Assembly: GCA_018268035.1 (NCBI GenBank) | Contig: JAFDXI010000161.1 | Location: forward strand, 1 to 64,000 | DNA from: Bacteroidota bacterium | GTDB lineage: Bacteria > Bacteroidota > Bacteroidia > Chitinophagales > Chitinophagaceae | Direction: 5' to 3' | Length of the DNA: 64,000 nt | Shown: one piece after another, positions 26,801-35,224 of the stretch | Layout of the letters: every line of letters begins with the position of its first letter | Numbering within the stretch: position 1 is the stretch's first letter | Translations under genes and position numbers: made by a program | Notes under the pieces: model-generated | Databases searched by the model: none | Seen by the model: only the letters and a program-made list of their open reading frames with translations | What the model was told of the DNA's origin: nothing

Positions 26801-28048
26801 AAAAGTGAGCTCAGGGAAGGAAAAACTAAGTTTTACTTTGATGAAGATATGATAGAAAAAATCGTGGATAATTTATTGTCCAATGCTTTCAAATTCACAG
26901 GCGAATCCGGATGTATTACTGTTGGTTTGAAAATGCCAGCAACAAAAAAAGGTTTTCTAGAATTATCAGTAAAAGACAATGGAATTGGAATCCCATCCGA
27001 AAAGATTCCGCATGTTTTCGACAGGTTTTTCCAGGCTGAAAATGCAGATGAAAATCACTTTGAAGGTAGTGGTGTTGGATTGGCTTTGCTGAAAGAGTTA
27101 GTTGATCTGCTGGAAGGTAATGTAGTTGTAGAAAGTGAAGTGGATCAGGGAACCTGCTTTTATTGCTATCTGCCTTTTAACAGAAAGATTGTTAATCAAA
27201 ATCTTTTGAATACAGAGCAAAAAAATCAAATTTCATTAACGGGTTATAAAAAATCAGAACCAGACAATCATACACCAATATCAGTTGACGAAAACAAGGA
27301 TCTTATTCTTATTGTAGAAGATCATCCCGATGTCAGAAAATACATCAGGGGCAAGTTAGAAGATTCTTTTTCAATAATAGAAGCATGCAATGGCATTGAA
27401 GGTTTAAAATTAGCACAAAGAGAAATTCCCGATCTTGTTATCAGTGATGTAATGATGCCGGGGATGAATGGATTTCAACTTTGTGAAAAACTAAAAACAG
27501 ATAATCTCACCAGTCATATTCCTGTAATAATTCTTACCGCAAGAGCTGAGGATAGTGATAGAATGACAGGGCTTGAAACCGGCGCTGACGCATACCTTAT
27601 CAAACCTTTCAATTCGCATGAGTTAAATATCCGGGTTAAGAAACTGATAGAACTAAGGAAAAAACTGAGAGCTAAATTCAGCGATAAATTAATAATAAAA
27701 CCTGGAGATATTACTATCACTTCCCTCGATCAGGAGTTTATCAAAAAACTTATGGCTACTGTTGAAAACCATATCAGTGATGCAAAATTTTCAGTGACAC
27801 AATTGAGTAGTGAAATGAATATGAGTATATCACAACTTAGCCGTAAACTGAAAGCGCTCATTGATCAATCACCACAGAAATTTATCCGTTCAGTACGGAT
27901 GCAAAGAGCTTTGGATTTATTGAAACATGGCGCAGGGAATATATCCGAAATTTCATGGGATATTGGGTTTGAAGACCCCTCCTATTTCACAAGAGTTTTT
28001 AAAAACTACTTCGGTTGCCTTCCTACTGAAAAAGAAAAATTCCCATGA
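23810..28048 (+). CDS. Hybrid two-component system sensor/regulator (Reg_prop, Y_Y_Y, HK, receiver, AraC HTH)
   Basis: This 1412-residue protein is a one-polypeptide signalling system. A signal anchor near 15-32 is followed by about a dozen Reg_prop propeller blades (GLSQNLIYSIIQDHTGFMWF; DSKGRLWIGT and similar). Next is a Y_Y_Y domain (SFQVAALDFSDPEKKEYAYK), then one membrane helix at about 845-865 (WWAYLIYIFIFLGILYLL). The kinase has the H-box SHEFRTPL with His901, the N-box DNLLSNAFKF and the glycine-rich GSGVGLALL. A receiver domain with Asp1213 (DLVISDVMMPG) and a C-terminal AraC-type HTH (ISEISWDIGFEDPSYFTRVF) complete it. It should sense a periplasmic ligand and switch nearby genes. 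The plus-strand exported-protein genes after 28419 are the natural targets. Confidence 0.95.
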   Translation: MRIRKLIRLVRLQIPKEILAFLFSIATFSLNAQHFLNPRFTHYTINNGLSQNLIYSIIQDHTGFMWFGTKDGLNRFDGYDFKVFHHDPFDSASISDNAVSSLFIDSKGRLWIGTMNGQVDLYDNKKNKFKHFLSDNINKGNIKAITEDPTGNIWVGTYGNGIFKLVFNRENKSNIPDVVLHYLNTPGDSTTINKNFVTDVFADHNGGIWASTIEGIFQYAMPHGSKLQFSSEINSVVKAGTKFIPQGIQFDLSSTKQVPLEGFQSGGSRFLEDKQHRIWMGSTEGMFLFDQKAHKLIYFDPLMPGLTMGNIKSICNTSFSIGGEKTNNILMGFLTGAGILNTQNLTLQYLKNDPGNANSLAPGSTLCVYQDRSGCLWLGSSGSGLSKFDTRANLFPMPGYHSTDGKFRTENLSVRAFLNTKKYLFIGTQSKLMIADKATLIMKPVLLENNALVSNLIFSIAPADSESCWLATNSGLFLYNYKKNTSKLYLTGIEKEGQVDNRIFKIYRDKHENLWCLTLYSLSFFDTKSKKFTHYFFNNKPVTGYSEPTYGDIYQDSSGNFWLGTGIGLIYFNIKTKKYFQYVTNPSDTSSLSFDEVRSIVPDPKNPTKYLWIATAGGGLNRLNIQTKKFNHFTEKNGLPNNVVYGILADTDGNLWMSTNNGISMFNPSIQSFTNYDVNAGLQSNEFNSGAFYKDNEGKLYFGGINGFNVFSSDDIIGDNFIPQLAFTGFSIFNRPVSINEKGSPLTNSITETKKIVLPFSDNIISFQVAALDFSDPEKKEYAYKLAPSNKSWVQMGSNRLITFSNLEPGNYILQVRARNHNGTWNEKGISLNLIILPPWWRTWWAYLIYIFIFLGILYLLRKDGKRKLKLKNRMQVEHLEAQKLKELDHLKSRFFANISHEFRTPLTLIMGPLEDLMQNGNAAQFKEILPEVHRNSKRLLQLINQLLDLSKLDANKYRINTTREDIIPFIKQLISSFNSMAQMKKIDLQFEVDPALKSELREGKTKFYFDEDMIEKIVDNLLSNAFKFTGESGCITVGLKMPATKKGFLELSVKDNGIGIPSEKIPHVFDRFFQAENADENHFEGSGVGLALLKELVDLLEGNVVVESEVDQGTCFYCYLPFNRKIVNQNLLNTEQKNQISLTGYKKSEPDNHTPISVDENKDLILIVEDHPDVRKYIRGKLEDSFSIIEACNGIEGLKLAQREIPDLVISDVMMPGMNGFQLCEKLKTDNLTSHIPVIILTARAEDSDRMTGLETGADAYLIKPFNSHELNIRVKKLIELRKKLRAKFSDKLIIKPGDITITSLDQEFIKKLMATVENHISDAKFSVTQLSSEMNMSISQLSRKLKALIDQSPQKFIRSVRMQRALDLLKHGAGNISEISWDIGFEDPSYFTRVFKNYFGCLPTEKEKFP

Positions 28049-28418
28049 TAATTGTTTCTTTATTTAAAGGTTTGGCAGTAAATTCAGGGAATAGTTCTGT
28101 CTGCGGAATCCTGGGTACCGTAAATAAAGTATTCCGATGAAATGATATGCAATGCATCCACCACTTATTAAAAAAAGTATTCTATTACAGAATTGAAATT
28201 CCCCTAATCTGTAAAATTTTCCAGCGACTCCCGGATCACCATCCTGAATTAAAACCTGAAGTGATTCACCAGCAAGAATATCAACGGGATGTACTTTTCC
28301 TTTTCAGATAAAACAAAATGCTCGAAAATTCAGGTTTTTTGACCGAAAAGTCCTACAACCCTGCCTCAATCAACGGGTAATTTCACCATAAAAATTATTC
28401 CATTAAAATTTAAAAAAA
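28049..28418. other. Intergenic region between the hybrid sensor and its probable target genes
   Basis: I find no gene in these 370 bp and no clear TAnnTTTG promoter. It is the likely place for an AraC-type binding site in front of the gene at 28419, but I cannot point to a convincing repeat. Confidence 0.4.
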
Positions 28419-29369
28419 ATGAAAAAGTTTATGCTTATCAGGGCAGGTATGATTTTTACTGCTTGTTTCACTTTGTCTGCTACACAAATGTTTGCCCAGA
28501 ATTCAGATGAAGCAGCCATTAAAAAAGTTTTAAATGAAGAAACCAGTAATTATTTTCATAAAAACTATGACGGTTGGGCCGACACCTGGGTACATGACAC
28601 GGCTGCCAGTGTACTCCGTGCCGGCACTGGCAACTACGAACAACTCCTCGGATGGAATGCTATTTCAGCAGAATATAAGAATGATATTAAAGGATTACGA
28701 AGCCGTACCGACGCAGAAATTGCTCCCTTTCTAAACAAAACCGATTACAATATTTATATTAATGGCAATGTAGCTACTGTAAGCTTTAAGGAAGGCGGCA
28801 ATACACCCAATACAGAAATGCGCACTCTTGTGAAGCAAAATGGCGCATGGAAAATTCTAAATTTCACCTTAATAAATAATGGCACTTATGCAATGAATAA
28901 TATAATTGGAAACATGAGATCATTTTTGGGCAAATGGGTGATGGATGGAAAAGCTACCATGGAGCCTTCCAATGGTGGTGAACTAAATTCAGCAGAATTT
29001 GTTTTGAAAGAAACACCGATCGGTTTTGAGCAACTTTCAAATTTCATGGTTACAACAAATAAAGGACAATCTTTTGCACCACCCGCTGATTATGAATATT
29101 TCATTCCCGATTATAATACCAACACTGTTTCTTATATGTCCGTTCGTAAAAACCGTTTTGGAGAAACGTTCACTAATACCGGTAAAATCACATCGGAAGG
29201 CATCAATTCATTTACTGTAACCGTGATGTATCCTTACAAACCCACAGCTATACAAAATGAATACACAGTTTCTCTCGTAAACGGCAAATGGCATCAGGTA
29301 GCTAAAAATTATGATATTAACGGGGCACTGACCAGCACAAACACAATTGATCTACGGCGACTGCAATAA
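28419..29369 (+). CDS. Exported SnoaL/NTF2-like protein with C-terminal lipocalin-like domain
   Basis: The 316-residue protein has a signal peptide ending TQMFAQNS. Residues about 28-165 look like a SnoaL/DUF4440-type NTF2 fold: EAAIKKVLNEETSNYFHKNY, DGWADTWVHDTAASVLRAG, then VATVSFKEGG and WKILNFTLIN. The C-terminal 150 residues (MRSFLGKWVMDGKATMEPS onward) resemble a DUF1579-type beta-barrel used for small ligands. It is the first of three exported proteins behind the hybrid sensor. The function is unknown; enzymes and binding proteins both occur in the NTF2 fold. The pairing with two alpha-beta-barrel proteins suggests uptake or conversion of a small compound. Confidence 0.65.
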   Translation: MKKFMLIRAGMIFTACFTLSATQMFAQNSDEAAIKKVLNEETSNYFHKNYDGWADTWVHDTAASVLRAGTGNYEQLLGWNAISAEYKNDIKGLRSRTDAEIAPFLNKTDYNIYINGNVATVSFKEGGNTPNTEMRTLVKQNGAWKILNFTLINNGTYAMNNIIGNMRSFLGKWVMDGKATMEPSNGGELNSAEFVLKETPIGFEQLSNFMVTTNKGQSFAPPADYEYFIPDYNTNTVSYMSVRKNRFGETFTNTGKITSEGINSFTVTVMYPYKPTAIQNEYTVSLVNGKWHQVAKNYDINGALTSTNTIDLRRLQ

Positions 29370-29465
29370 ATATCCGGTCTTCTGGAGGTAATCAGTATAG
29401 TTCACAATTTTAAAATGTGTGAACAATGATTCAAAGTATTCTATAACAACAAAAATAAAAAGCAC

Positions 29466-30260
29466 ATGAAAAAAATCTCATTCATTATTGCACTTGGGAT
29501 TATAGCTGCATTGTTTTTGCCACACAAAGCAGTTGCCCAGGAAAATCCATTTATTGTACTCGAATACATGCATGTAAAACCAGGCAATGCAAATGAATAC
29601 CTGCAGATAGAAAATTTCTGGAGGCAAATACACATTGCCCGGCAAAAAAAAGGTGATATCATCGGATGGTCTGTCTGGCAGGTGGAGGCTCCTTATAAGA
29701 TGGATGATCCTTACCAGTATGTTGTATTAACGGTATATCCTCATTTCAGCAATATCCTTCATCCATTTGAAGGAATAGATATTTCCAAAGTCTTTCCGAA
29801 TGCTTCTAAAGATTCTTTAAACAAAATGTTCGCATTGACAGAAAAAGCACGCGATCTTATTCAACAGGATATTTTCGCTGCGGACGACCATGTGGGCAAT
29901 ACAAATGGAGATTCCATTAATTATTTAATGGCTACTTATGTTAAAGTGATACCTGAAAAAGAGCAGGCATTTCATGCCTTTGAAAAAGATCACTGGAAAC
30001 CGGTAGTAACCAAAGTAATAAAAGGCGGTTTTGCAAATTTCTGGTGGTATGGCAGTCTGATGTTTAATGATGGCATCAATGCACCTTACAATCACATCAT
30101 GGTTGTTAATTGGGCCAGGGACAACATGTTTGATAATGAACCTCCATTCGACCAATATAGAAAAGAAGATCCTGCCGCATTTGAAGGTTACAATTTTTTC
30201 ACAAGGACACACAGGATATTACTTCATAAAGTGGCTTCATTAAAATCCCCTGCTAAATAA
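29466..30260 (+). CDS. Exported protein, duplicated dimeric alpha-beta-barrel-like
   Basis: The 264-residue protein has a signal peptide ending HKAVAQEN. Two similar halves follow: FIVLEYMHVKPGNANEYLQI with IGWSVWQVEAPYKMDDPYQY, and LMATYVKVIPEKEQAFHAFE with FANFWWYGSLMFNDGINAPY. The pattern (strand, xVKPGNxxEY, helix, then WxxW strand) resembles dimeric alpha-beta-barrel monooxygenase-like proteins. The family is not one I can name with certainty. It lies about 95 bp after the SnoaL-like gene and before a shorter homologue at 30373, so the two are probably paralogues. No cofactor-binding motif is evident. Confidence 0.6.
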   Translation: MKKISFIIALGIIAALFLPHKAVAQENPFIVLEYMHVKPGNANEYLQIENFWRQIHIARQKKGDIIGWSVWQVEAPYKMDDPYQYVVLTVYPHFSNILHPFEGIDISKVFPNASKDSLNKMFALTEKARDLIQQDIFAADDHVGNTNGDSINYLMATYVKVIPEKEQAFHAFEKDHWKPVVTKVIKGGFANFWWYGSLMFNDGINAPYNHIMVVNWARDNMFDNEPPFDQYRKEDPAAFEGYNFFTRTHRILLHKVASLKSPAK

Positions 30261-30372
30261 GAATTGCTATCAACTTTTTTTATCGTCATGATCCAGGATA
30301 TGACCTGTACTAAAATTGTATGTGACGACAATAACCAGTTTTAAAATATTATTCAACACAAAAACAAACATT

Positions 30373-31107
30373 ATGAAAATTCTAAAAAATCTTATCTGTG
30401 CCCTGTTATTACTACCATTGGTTTCTTCTGCCCAGGAAAAACCCGGTCGCCTGCTAAACATTACAGAAATAACTGTCAAACCAGGGCATGATGCACAATT
30501 TGTGCAGGCGGTAAAACTCTGGAAAGAATGTTACCTGAAAAATAAAGGTACAGACCATTTGTCAGTTTGGCACCGTGTTCAGGGTAAAGGAAATGTTTAC
30601 GTCCTTACTGGGTCAATGGCCAACTGGGCAGAAATGGATAAAGCTGATCCCGCCGGTAAGGCATGCCGTGACATTGCAATCAACCTTATTAATCCAAATA
30701 TAGAAAGTACTGAAAATAGCATTGCCAGGGATATGCCCGATTTCAGTGGACCGGCAATGGATAGTATTAAACTTATATGGGTAACTTTTTTCAAGGTCAG
30801 TAATAACCAGGACTTCATGGATATTTTAAAAGATATGTCAGCAGCAATCAAAACCGCTAATGGTAATCTCAAAGGTTATTGGCATCATATTTTGGGAGGT
30901 GACCCGGAATCCCCTAATTATTTTGTAACTGACCCATACAAAAGCTTTGCTGACCTGGATAATGATAATGATAATGATAGTCCCTGGGAAATTTATGAAA
31001 AAGTAAATGGTAAAAAAGCTGCTGATGAGATCAGGGCAAAATTCAGGAGTGCAACAGAAAATGTGTGGTCGTATTTATATACTCTGGAAAAAGATCTTTC
31101 AAACTAA
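30373..31107 (+). CDS. Exported alpha-beta-barrel-like protein, paralogue of the preceding gene
   Basis: The 244-residue protein has a signal peptide (ICALLLLPLVSSAQEK). The first half reads LLNITEITVKPGHDAQFVQA, matching the xVKPGxxxxF motif of the gene before it; the second has IKLIWVTFFKVSNNQDFMDI. A short asparagine-aspartate repeat (DNDNDND, from a repeated GATAAT) sits at about 196-202. An upstream in-frame ATG at 30316 would add 19 unlikely residues ahead of the signal peptide, so I start at 30373. It is the last of three exported proteins. It is followed by a strong hairpin at 31191. Confidence 0.6.
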   Translation: MKILKNLICALLLLPLVSSAQEKPGRLLNITEITVKPGHDAQFVQAVKLWKECYLKNKGTDHLSVWHRVQGKGNVYVLTGSMANWAEMDKADPAGKACRDIAINLINPNIESTENSIARDMPDFSGPAMDSIKLIWVTFFKVSNNQDFMDILKDMSAAIKTANGNLKGYWHHILGGDPESPNYFVTDPYKSFADLDNDNDNDSPWEIYEKVNGKKAADEIRAKFRSATENVWSYLYTLEKDLSN

Positions 31108-31190
31108 CCTTTATCAATTTTGAAAAAAGAATGCATGAACTATGCAATCATAATTTTTTAATCAACTGGTATTTTGATCACCCTTGACAA

Positions 31191-31226
31191 ACTTTTGGAA
31201 AGTTGTTTTCACAACTTTCCAAAAGT
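31191..31226 (+). terminator. Perfect 16-bp inverted repeat, probable terminator or operator
   Basis: ACTTTTGGAAAGTTGT (31191-31206) and its exact complement (31211-31226) enclose a TTTC loop. It lies 84 bp after the exported-protein gene and 40 bp before the next ATG. No long T run follows (CATTTATTCC), so an operator is possible. Confidence 0.6.
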
Positions 31227-31265
31227 CATTTATTCCAATTGACAACGATGTAAAAATCATCCAAC

Positions 31266-31796
31266 ATGATGAAAATGTTATTACAGAAAAACGAAAAGAT
31301 GAAAAAAGAAAACCTGGTAAAACATGATGACCTGAAATCAATTTCACCTCATATAAAAAACCGGAAAATAAGGTTGCTGCCAAACGTATTTTATCTCAGG
31401 TGGGAGTTGGAATTAATTTCAGCTTTTGTTATGATAATACTTTTATCATGGGTGCCTGCCCGTACACATTATACATTACAAACATTTTTTTCCGGGGAGG
31501 ACAATGATTTATTTACTTACTCGATTTCTGTTTTCTCCAATATATTAATTGTTGGTTTTTGCATTTACATTTTTCTCCGACTTCTTTGGATTTATCTTAT
31601 CTCATCACATCAAAATTCTTCCAACAGAAGGAATCTATATACCAAAGAAATAGACCAGGTTGCAGAATTTCTTATTTCAATCTGCATCATTCTTTTGGTT
31701 ACATGTTTTTTTACTTATATAATCTATTTCATGATCAGTTATTTTAAAAATGATATGACTGGTAATATAGGAAGCCCTTTTAAGATGAATCAATAG
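31266..31796 (+). CDS. Membrane protein, unknown function
   Basis: The protein has 176 residues with a charged N-terminus (about 45 residues) and three membrane helices: ISAFVMIILLSWVPA, YSISVFSNILIVGFCIYIFL and FLISICIILLVTCFFTYIIY. A long soluble loop with Asn/Ser/Arg (SSHQNSSNRRNLYTKEID) joins the second and third. I do not recognise the family. It begins 40 bp after the perfect inverted repeat and precedes two small basic proteins. Function cannot be assigned; it may be part of the group behind the hybrid sensor or a separate unit. Confidence 0.55.
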   Translation: MMKMLLQKNEKMKKENLVKHDDLKSISPHIKNRKIRLLPNVFYLRWELELISAFVMIILLSWVPARTHYTLQTFFSGEDNDLFTYSISVFSNILIVGFCIYIFLRLLWIYLISSHQNSSNRRNLYTKEIDQVAEFLISICIILLVTCFFTYIIYFMISYFKNDMTGNIGSPFKMNQ

Positions 31797-31833
31797 AATG
31801 AAATTACCAGGCATCAAAATATCATAATAAAAT

Positions 31834-32091
31834 ATGGAAGTACATCATCACCCACATTTACAACATAGTGAAATGGAAAAACAAATAAAATATCTTTTTA
31901 AATTCTTAATGTTTATTCCTGTTGTAATACATGGCTTTAAAACCTTAGTAACAACAGTTGTAAATCTGAAGCCAACCTTATTACATTATTTCAAAAACAG
32001 AATAGGGCTATACATGGTAATAAGATCAATGAATCATGTTTCTTTTTCTGCTAAGGTTAGAGTAAAGAAGGAATATGGTTTTAATCAATAA
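31834..32091 (+). CDS. Small protein with MEVHHHPH N-terminus
   Basis: The 85-residue protein starts MEVHHHPHLQHSEMEKQ, a His-rich opening also seen at the N-terminus of larger Bacteroidota membrane proteins of unknown function. It continues with one weakly hydrophobic stretch (FKFLMFIPVVIHGFKTLV) and ends basic (SFSAKVRVKKEYGF). The 3' third shares two short stretches with the repeat-like DNA at 40385-40584, including the word TLLHYF in translation. The end of this gene may therefore derive from such a repeat. Whether it is expressed is uncertain. Confidence 0.45.
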   Translation: MEVHHHPHLQHSEMEKQIKYLFKFLMFIPVVIHGFKTLVTTVVNLKPTLLHYFKNRIGLYMVIRSMNHVSFSAKVRVKKEYGFNQ

Positions 32092-32148
32092 TAATAAAAA
32101 GTAAATCATAAGTGAAGACAAAGATTATTCAACATCAAAAAGACAAAC

Positions 32149-32283
32149 ATGAGTATTAATCATCACCCGCCTCCTGTCAGTATAAGATTCAAAAAACTTT
32201 CGGAAAAGTTTAAAAAAAATTTCACCATGAGAAAACAAAAAAATCGGGTAAATGAATCCGCATGGTTTTATCACAACCAATAA
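32149..32283 (+). CDS. Small basic protein, 44 residues
   Basis: A short open frame with an A-rich leader: MSINHHPPPVSIRFKKLSE, then KFKKNFTMRKQKNRVNES and a WFYHNQ end. The composition is strongly basic with an HHPPP opening, similar in style to the preceding MEVHHHPH gene. It lies 57 bp after that gene and 26 bp before the dehydrogenase. Length and lack of family recognition keep confidence low. It could be a translated leader of the next gene. Confidence 0.35.
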   Translation: MSINHHPPPVSIRFKKLSEKFKKNFTMRKQKNRVNESAWFYHNQ

Positions 32284-32309
32284 TTCTCAAACTAAAAAAT
32301 TAAACAATC

Positions 32310-33182
32310 ATGTCAAATATTATCATCACAGGTTGCAGTTCAGGAATCGGGTTTGCAACTGCACTTCTTCTCGCAAAAAATAAACATGTAGTTTTTGCCA
32401 CTATGAGACAACCATCACGAAATACGGAGTTGCAAGACATTGCCGATAATAAGAACCTACCTATAAACATTCTTCCACTTGATGTAACCGATAATAATTC
32501 CATTAAAAATGCAATTGCACAGGTGCTTTATCACACAGATAAAATTGATGTGCTCATCAACAATGCAGGTATTGGCACCCTGGGCAGTGTAGAGGAATTA
32601 CCGATTGAAGATTTTATCCATCAGATGGATACTAATTTTATAGGGACAGTAAGGTGCACCAAAGTAGTGCTGCCCCACATGCGCCAAAACAGAAGCGGGT
32701 GCATCATCAACATATCTTCTGTTGGTGGAAAAATCTTTAATTATTTTAATGCACCTTATTGTGCTTCAAAAGCTGCTGTTGAAGCTTTTAGTGAATGTCT
32801 TGCAATGGAAATGTTACCCTTTGGTATTCGTGTTGCAGTAGTTGAGCCCGGTGTCACCGATACGCCGTTACAGGATAAATGCAAAAGCCGGATTAAAGAA
32901 ACCCGTTATCCAAATCTTGAGCGTTGTGTTGCCTTCTTCTCTGCATCGAGGGCTCATCATATTCCACCTGATGTAGTGGCGGAAACCATCCTGCATATTG
33001 TAAATAGAGAAAGTATAAAGTTTCGTAACCCCACCGGCCCGGACAGTGAGCCTATACTTGGCTTAAGGGCATCAATGAGTGACGAAGACTGGATTGCAGG
33101 AGCAGGTGTAGATGAAGAGACCTGGATACACATAATGGAGGAAATGCATTTGGATGTGAGGAAGTACCTGACAAGAATTTAG
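32310..33182 (+). CDS. Short-chain dehydrogenase/reductase
   Basis: This 290-residue cytoplasmic SDR has the cofactor loop TGCSSGIG near residue 7, NNAG at about 88-91, the catalytic Ser in INISSVGGK and the Tyr/Lys pair in APYCASKAA. It is complete, with the usual C-terminal substrate region after VVEPGVTDTPL. The lack of an acidic residue after the second strand (ATMRQPSR) suggests NADP(H) use. Substrate cannot be told. It lies 127 bp upstream of nothing on its own strand except the kinase gene starting 32 bp later, so it may share a transcript with that histidine kinase. Confidence 0.92.
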   Translation: MSNIIITGCSSGIGFATALLLAKNKHVVFATMRQPSRNTELQDIADNKNLPINILPLDVTDNNSIKNAIAQVLYHTDKIDVLINNAGIGTLGSVEELPIEDFIHQMDTNFIGTVRCTKVVLPHMRQNRSGCIINISSVGGKIFNYFNAPYCASKAAVEAFSECLAMEMLPFGIRVAVVEPGVTDTPLQDKCKSRIKETRYPNLERCVAFFSASRAHHIPPDVVAETILHIVNRESIKFRNPTGPDSEPILGLRASMSDEDWIAGAGVDEETWIHIMEEMHLDVRKYLTRI

Positions 33183-33214
33183 AAGAAAGTTTTTGCATGA
33201 TTAAAATTATTTCA

Positions 33215-35209
33215 ATGAAAAAAATTGTCGCTATTATCCTTTTCATTTTTGTTACATCAAATGTTTTTGCTCAGGACAATACTATTGATAGCCTGAAGTT
33301 GGTGCTCAGTAAAGAAAAGACAGATACAGGCAAGATAAAATTGTTGAATAATATCGGAGGAAGATTCGGCATGGGGAGAACAAAAAATGACTCTGCCCTA
33401 TGGTATGCCCGGCAGGCGCTTAACCTATCACAAAAAATAAAAGATATAAAGGGCGAGTTGAATGCCAGGTTTAACATGTCACACTATTTCAGGCAAACCG
33501 GAAATTACCCTGAAGCGTTGAAACTGTCATTATATAATCTAACGATGGCGAGGGAGTTTCATGAAATGGAAATCCTTTTTCTCCAAACAAGAGAGACAGG
33601 TTGGATATACAAGGGGATGGGCGATTACAGGAAAGAATTGGAATATGAGAAAAAATTATTCCCGTTGGCTGACTCTTTCAATTGGGATTTTCCCGGCTAT
33701 TCTATGGAGATAGCAAATCAATGTGTGTCTATTGCTTACTCAGACATGAATATGCCGGACTCGGCACTATCTTACAGCCGGGTTGTCTATCAGTTTGGAG
33801 TTGAAAATAATGATCCCGTATGGCTTATGCTGGGTACCTGGGAGATGGGAAGAATTCATGCTGCAAAAGAAAATCCGGACTCGGCATTTTTCTATTATAA
33901 GATCAGTCTTCATAATGCAATAAAGAGGAATCGTCGTGATCTCATTTCAATGACTGCAAATAATATCTCCAGCTTGTTTTTTAAGCAAGGAAAAATAGAT
34001 TCTGCTTTTTTTTATGTAAGAAAATCACAGAAGGAACTTCAGTTGACAAACGATCCCGGTGATCTTGCAAATACCGATTCCCTGCTTGCTGCCTTGTTTC
34101 AAAGCAACCATCAATACGACAGTGCCTACAGCTATTTGAAAAATTATTTGGTGTTGAATGACAGTCTGAACAATCAAAATAAAATAGCACAGGCACAAAA
34201 TTTATCATTCAACGAAACGATGCATCAACAACAGTTGGAGCAGACAAGAAAAGAGGCAAAGCAACAATATGATAATGAATTGAAAATTTATATCCTTGCT
34301 GCAATCATTATAATTTTCTTAATCATTGCATTCTTATTATTCAGAAACAACCGCAACAAACGAAAAGCAAATATTCTGCTAAGCAAACAAAAGGAAGAAA
34401 TACAAAATACCTTATCCGAATTAAAATCCACCCAGGCGCAACTCATCCAATCAGAGAAAATGGCTTCCCTTGGCGAACTCACCGCTGGCATTGCGCATGA
34501 GATACAAAACCCTTTAAACTTCGTGAATAATTTTTCTGATATCAATAAGGAATTGATTAACGAATTAAAAATTACGAATTACGAATTAAAAATTGAAAAC
34601 CATGAAATAAATGAGTTATTGGATGACTTAGAACAAAACTCTGAAAAAATAAATCATCATGGACAAAGAGCGGCTGCAATTGTCAAAGGAATGTTGCAAC
34701 ATTCAAGAGCATCATCAGGGAAAAAGGAACTTACAGATATCAATGCATTATTCGATGAATATTTACGATTGAGTTATCACGGCATGAGAGCAAAAGATAA
34801 AAATTTCATTTGTGAAATGAAAACAGATTTTGATCACAGCATTCCGAAAATAAATATCATTCCACAGGATATCGGAAGAGTGATTCTGAATCTTATCAAC
34901 AATGCATTTTATGCTGTGAATGAAAAGAAAAAGCAATCAGCTAACAGCTATCAGCCAACAGCTAAAATAATCACACGAAGAATAAGTGATACAGTTGAAA
35001 TAAGAGTTATTGATAACGGCAACGGCATTCCATCAACAATCAGAGACAAAATCTTCCAACCCTTTTTCACTACAAAACCAACAGGACAGGGAACCGGATT
35101 GGGATTGAGTTTAAGCTATGATATTGTGAAGGCTCATGGAGGAGAATTGAAAATTGAAACCAATGAAAGTGAAGGTTCGGAGTTTATTATTCTTCTTCCC
35201 GTCATTTAG
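33215..35209 (+). CDS. TPR sensor histidine kinase 1
   Basis: This 664-residue sensor kinase has a signal peptide (IFVTSNVFAQDN) and a TPR-type sensor of about 300 residues (LNLSQKIKDIKGELNARF and similar). One membrane helix follows (YILAAIIIIFLIIAFLLF, about 360-380), then a coiled linker, the H-box IAHEIQNPLNF with His428, the N-box NLINNAFYAVN, G1 DNGNGIPS and G2 GTGLGLSLS. All catalytic motifs are present. The start at 33215 (MKKIVAII) is chosen over 33197 because it gives a normal signal peptide. Between H- and N-boxes the peptide ELKITNYELKIENHEINELL reflects a short AT-rich DNA repeat. The kinase half is nearly identical to kinase 2. Confidence 0.92.
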   Translation: MKKIVAIILFIFVTSNVFAQDNTIDSLKLVLSKEKTDTGKIKLLNNIGGRFGMGRTKNDSALWYARQALNLSQKIKDIKGELNARFNMSHYFRQTGNYPEALKLSLYNLTMAREFHEMEILFLQTRETGWIYKGMGDYRKELEYEKKLFPLADSFNWDFPGYSMEIANQCVSIAYSDMNMPDSALSYSRVVYQFGVENNDPVWLMLGTWEMGRIHAAKENPDSAFFYYKISLHNAIKRNRRDLISMTANNISSLFFKQGKIDSAFFYVRKSQKELQLTNDPGDLANTDSLLAALFQSNHQYDSAYSYLKNYLVLNDSLNNQNKIAQAQNLSFNETMHQQQLEQTRKEAKQQYDNELKIYILAAIIIIFLIIAFLLFRNNRNKRKANILLSKQKEEIQNTLSELKSTQAQLIQSEKMASLGELTAGIAHEIQNPLNFVNNFSDINKELINELKITNYELKIENHEINELLDDLEQNSEKINHHGQRAAAIVKGMLQHSRASSGKKELTDINALFDEYLRLSYHGMRAKDKNFICEMKTDFDHSIPKINIIPQDIGRVILNLINNAFYAVNEKKKQSANSYQPTAKIITRRISDTVEIRVIDNGNGIPSTIRDKIFQPFFTTKPTGQGTGLGLSLSYDIVKAHGGELKIETNESEGSEFIILLPVI

Positions 35210-35224
35210 CTAAAAATTAGTAAT

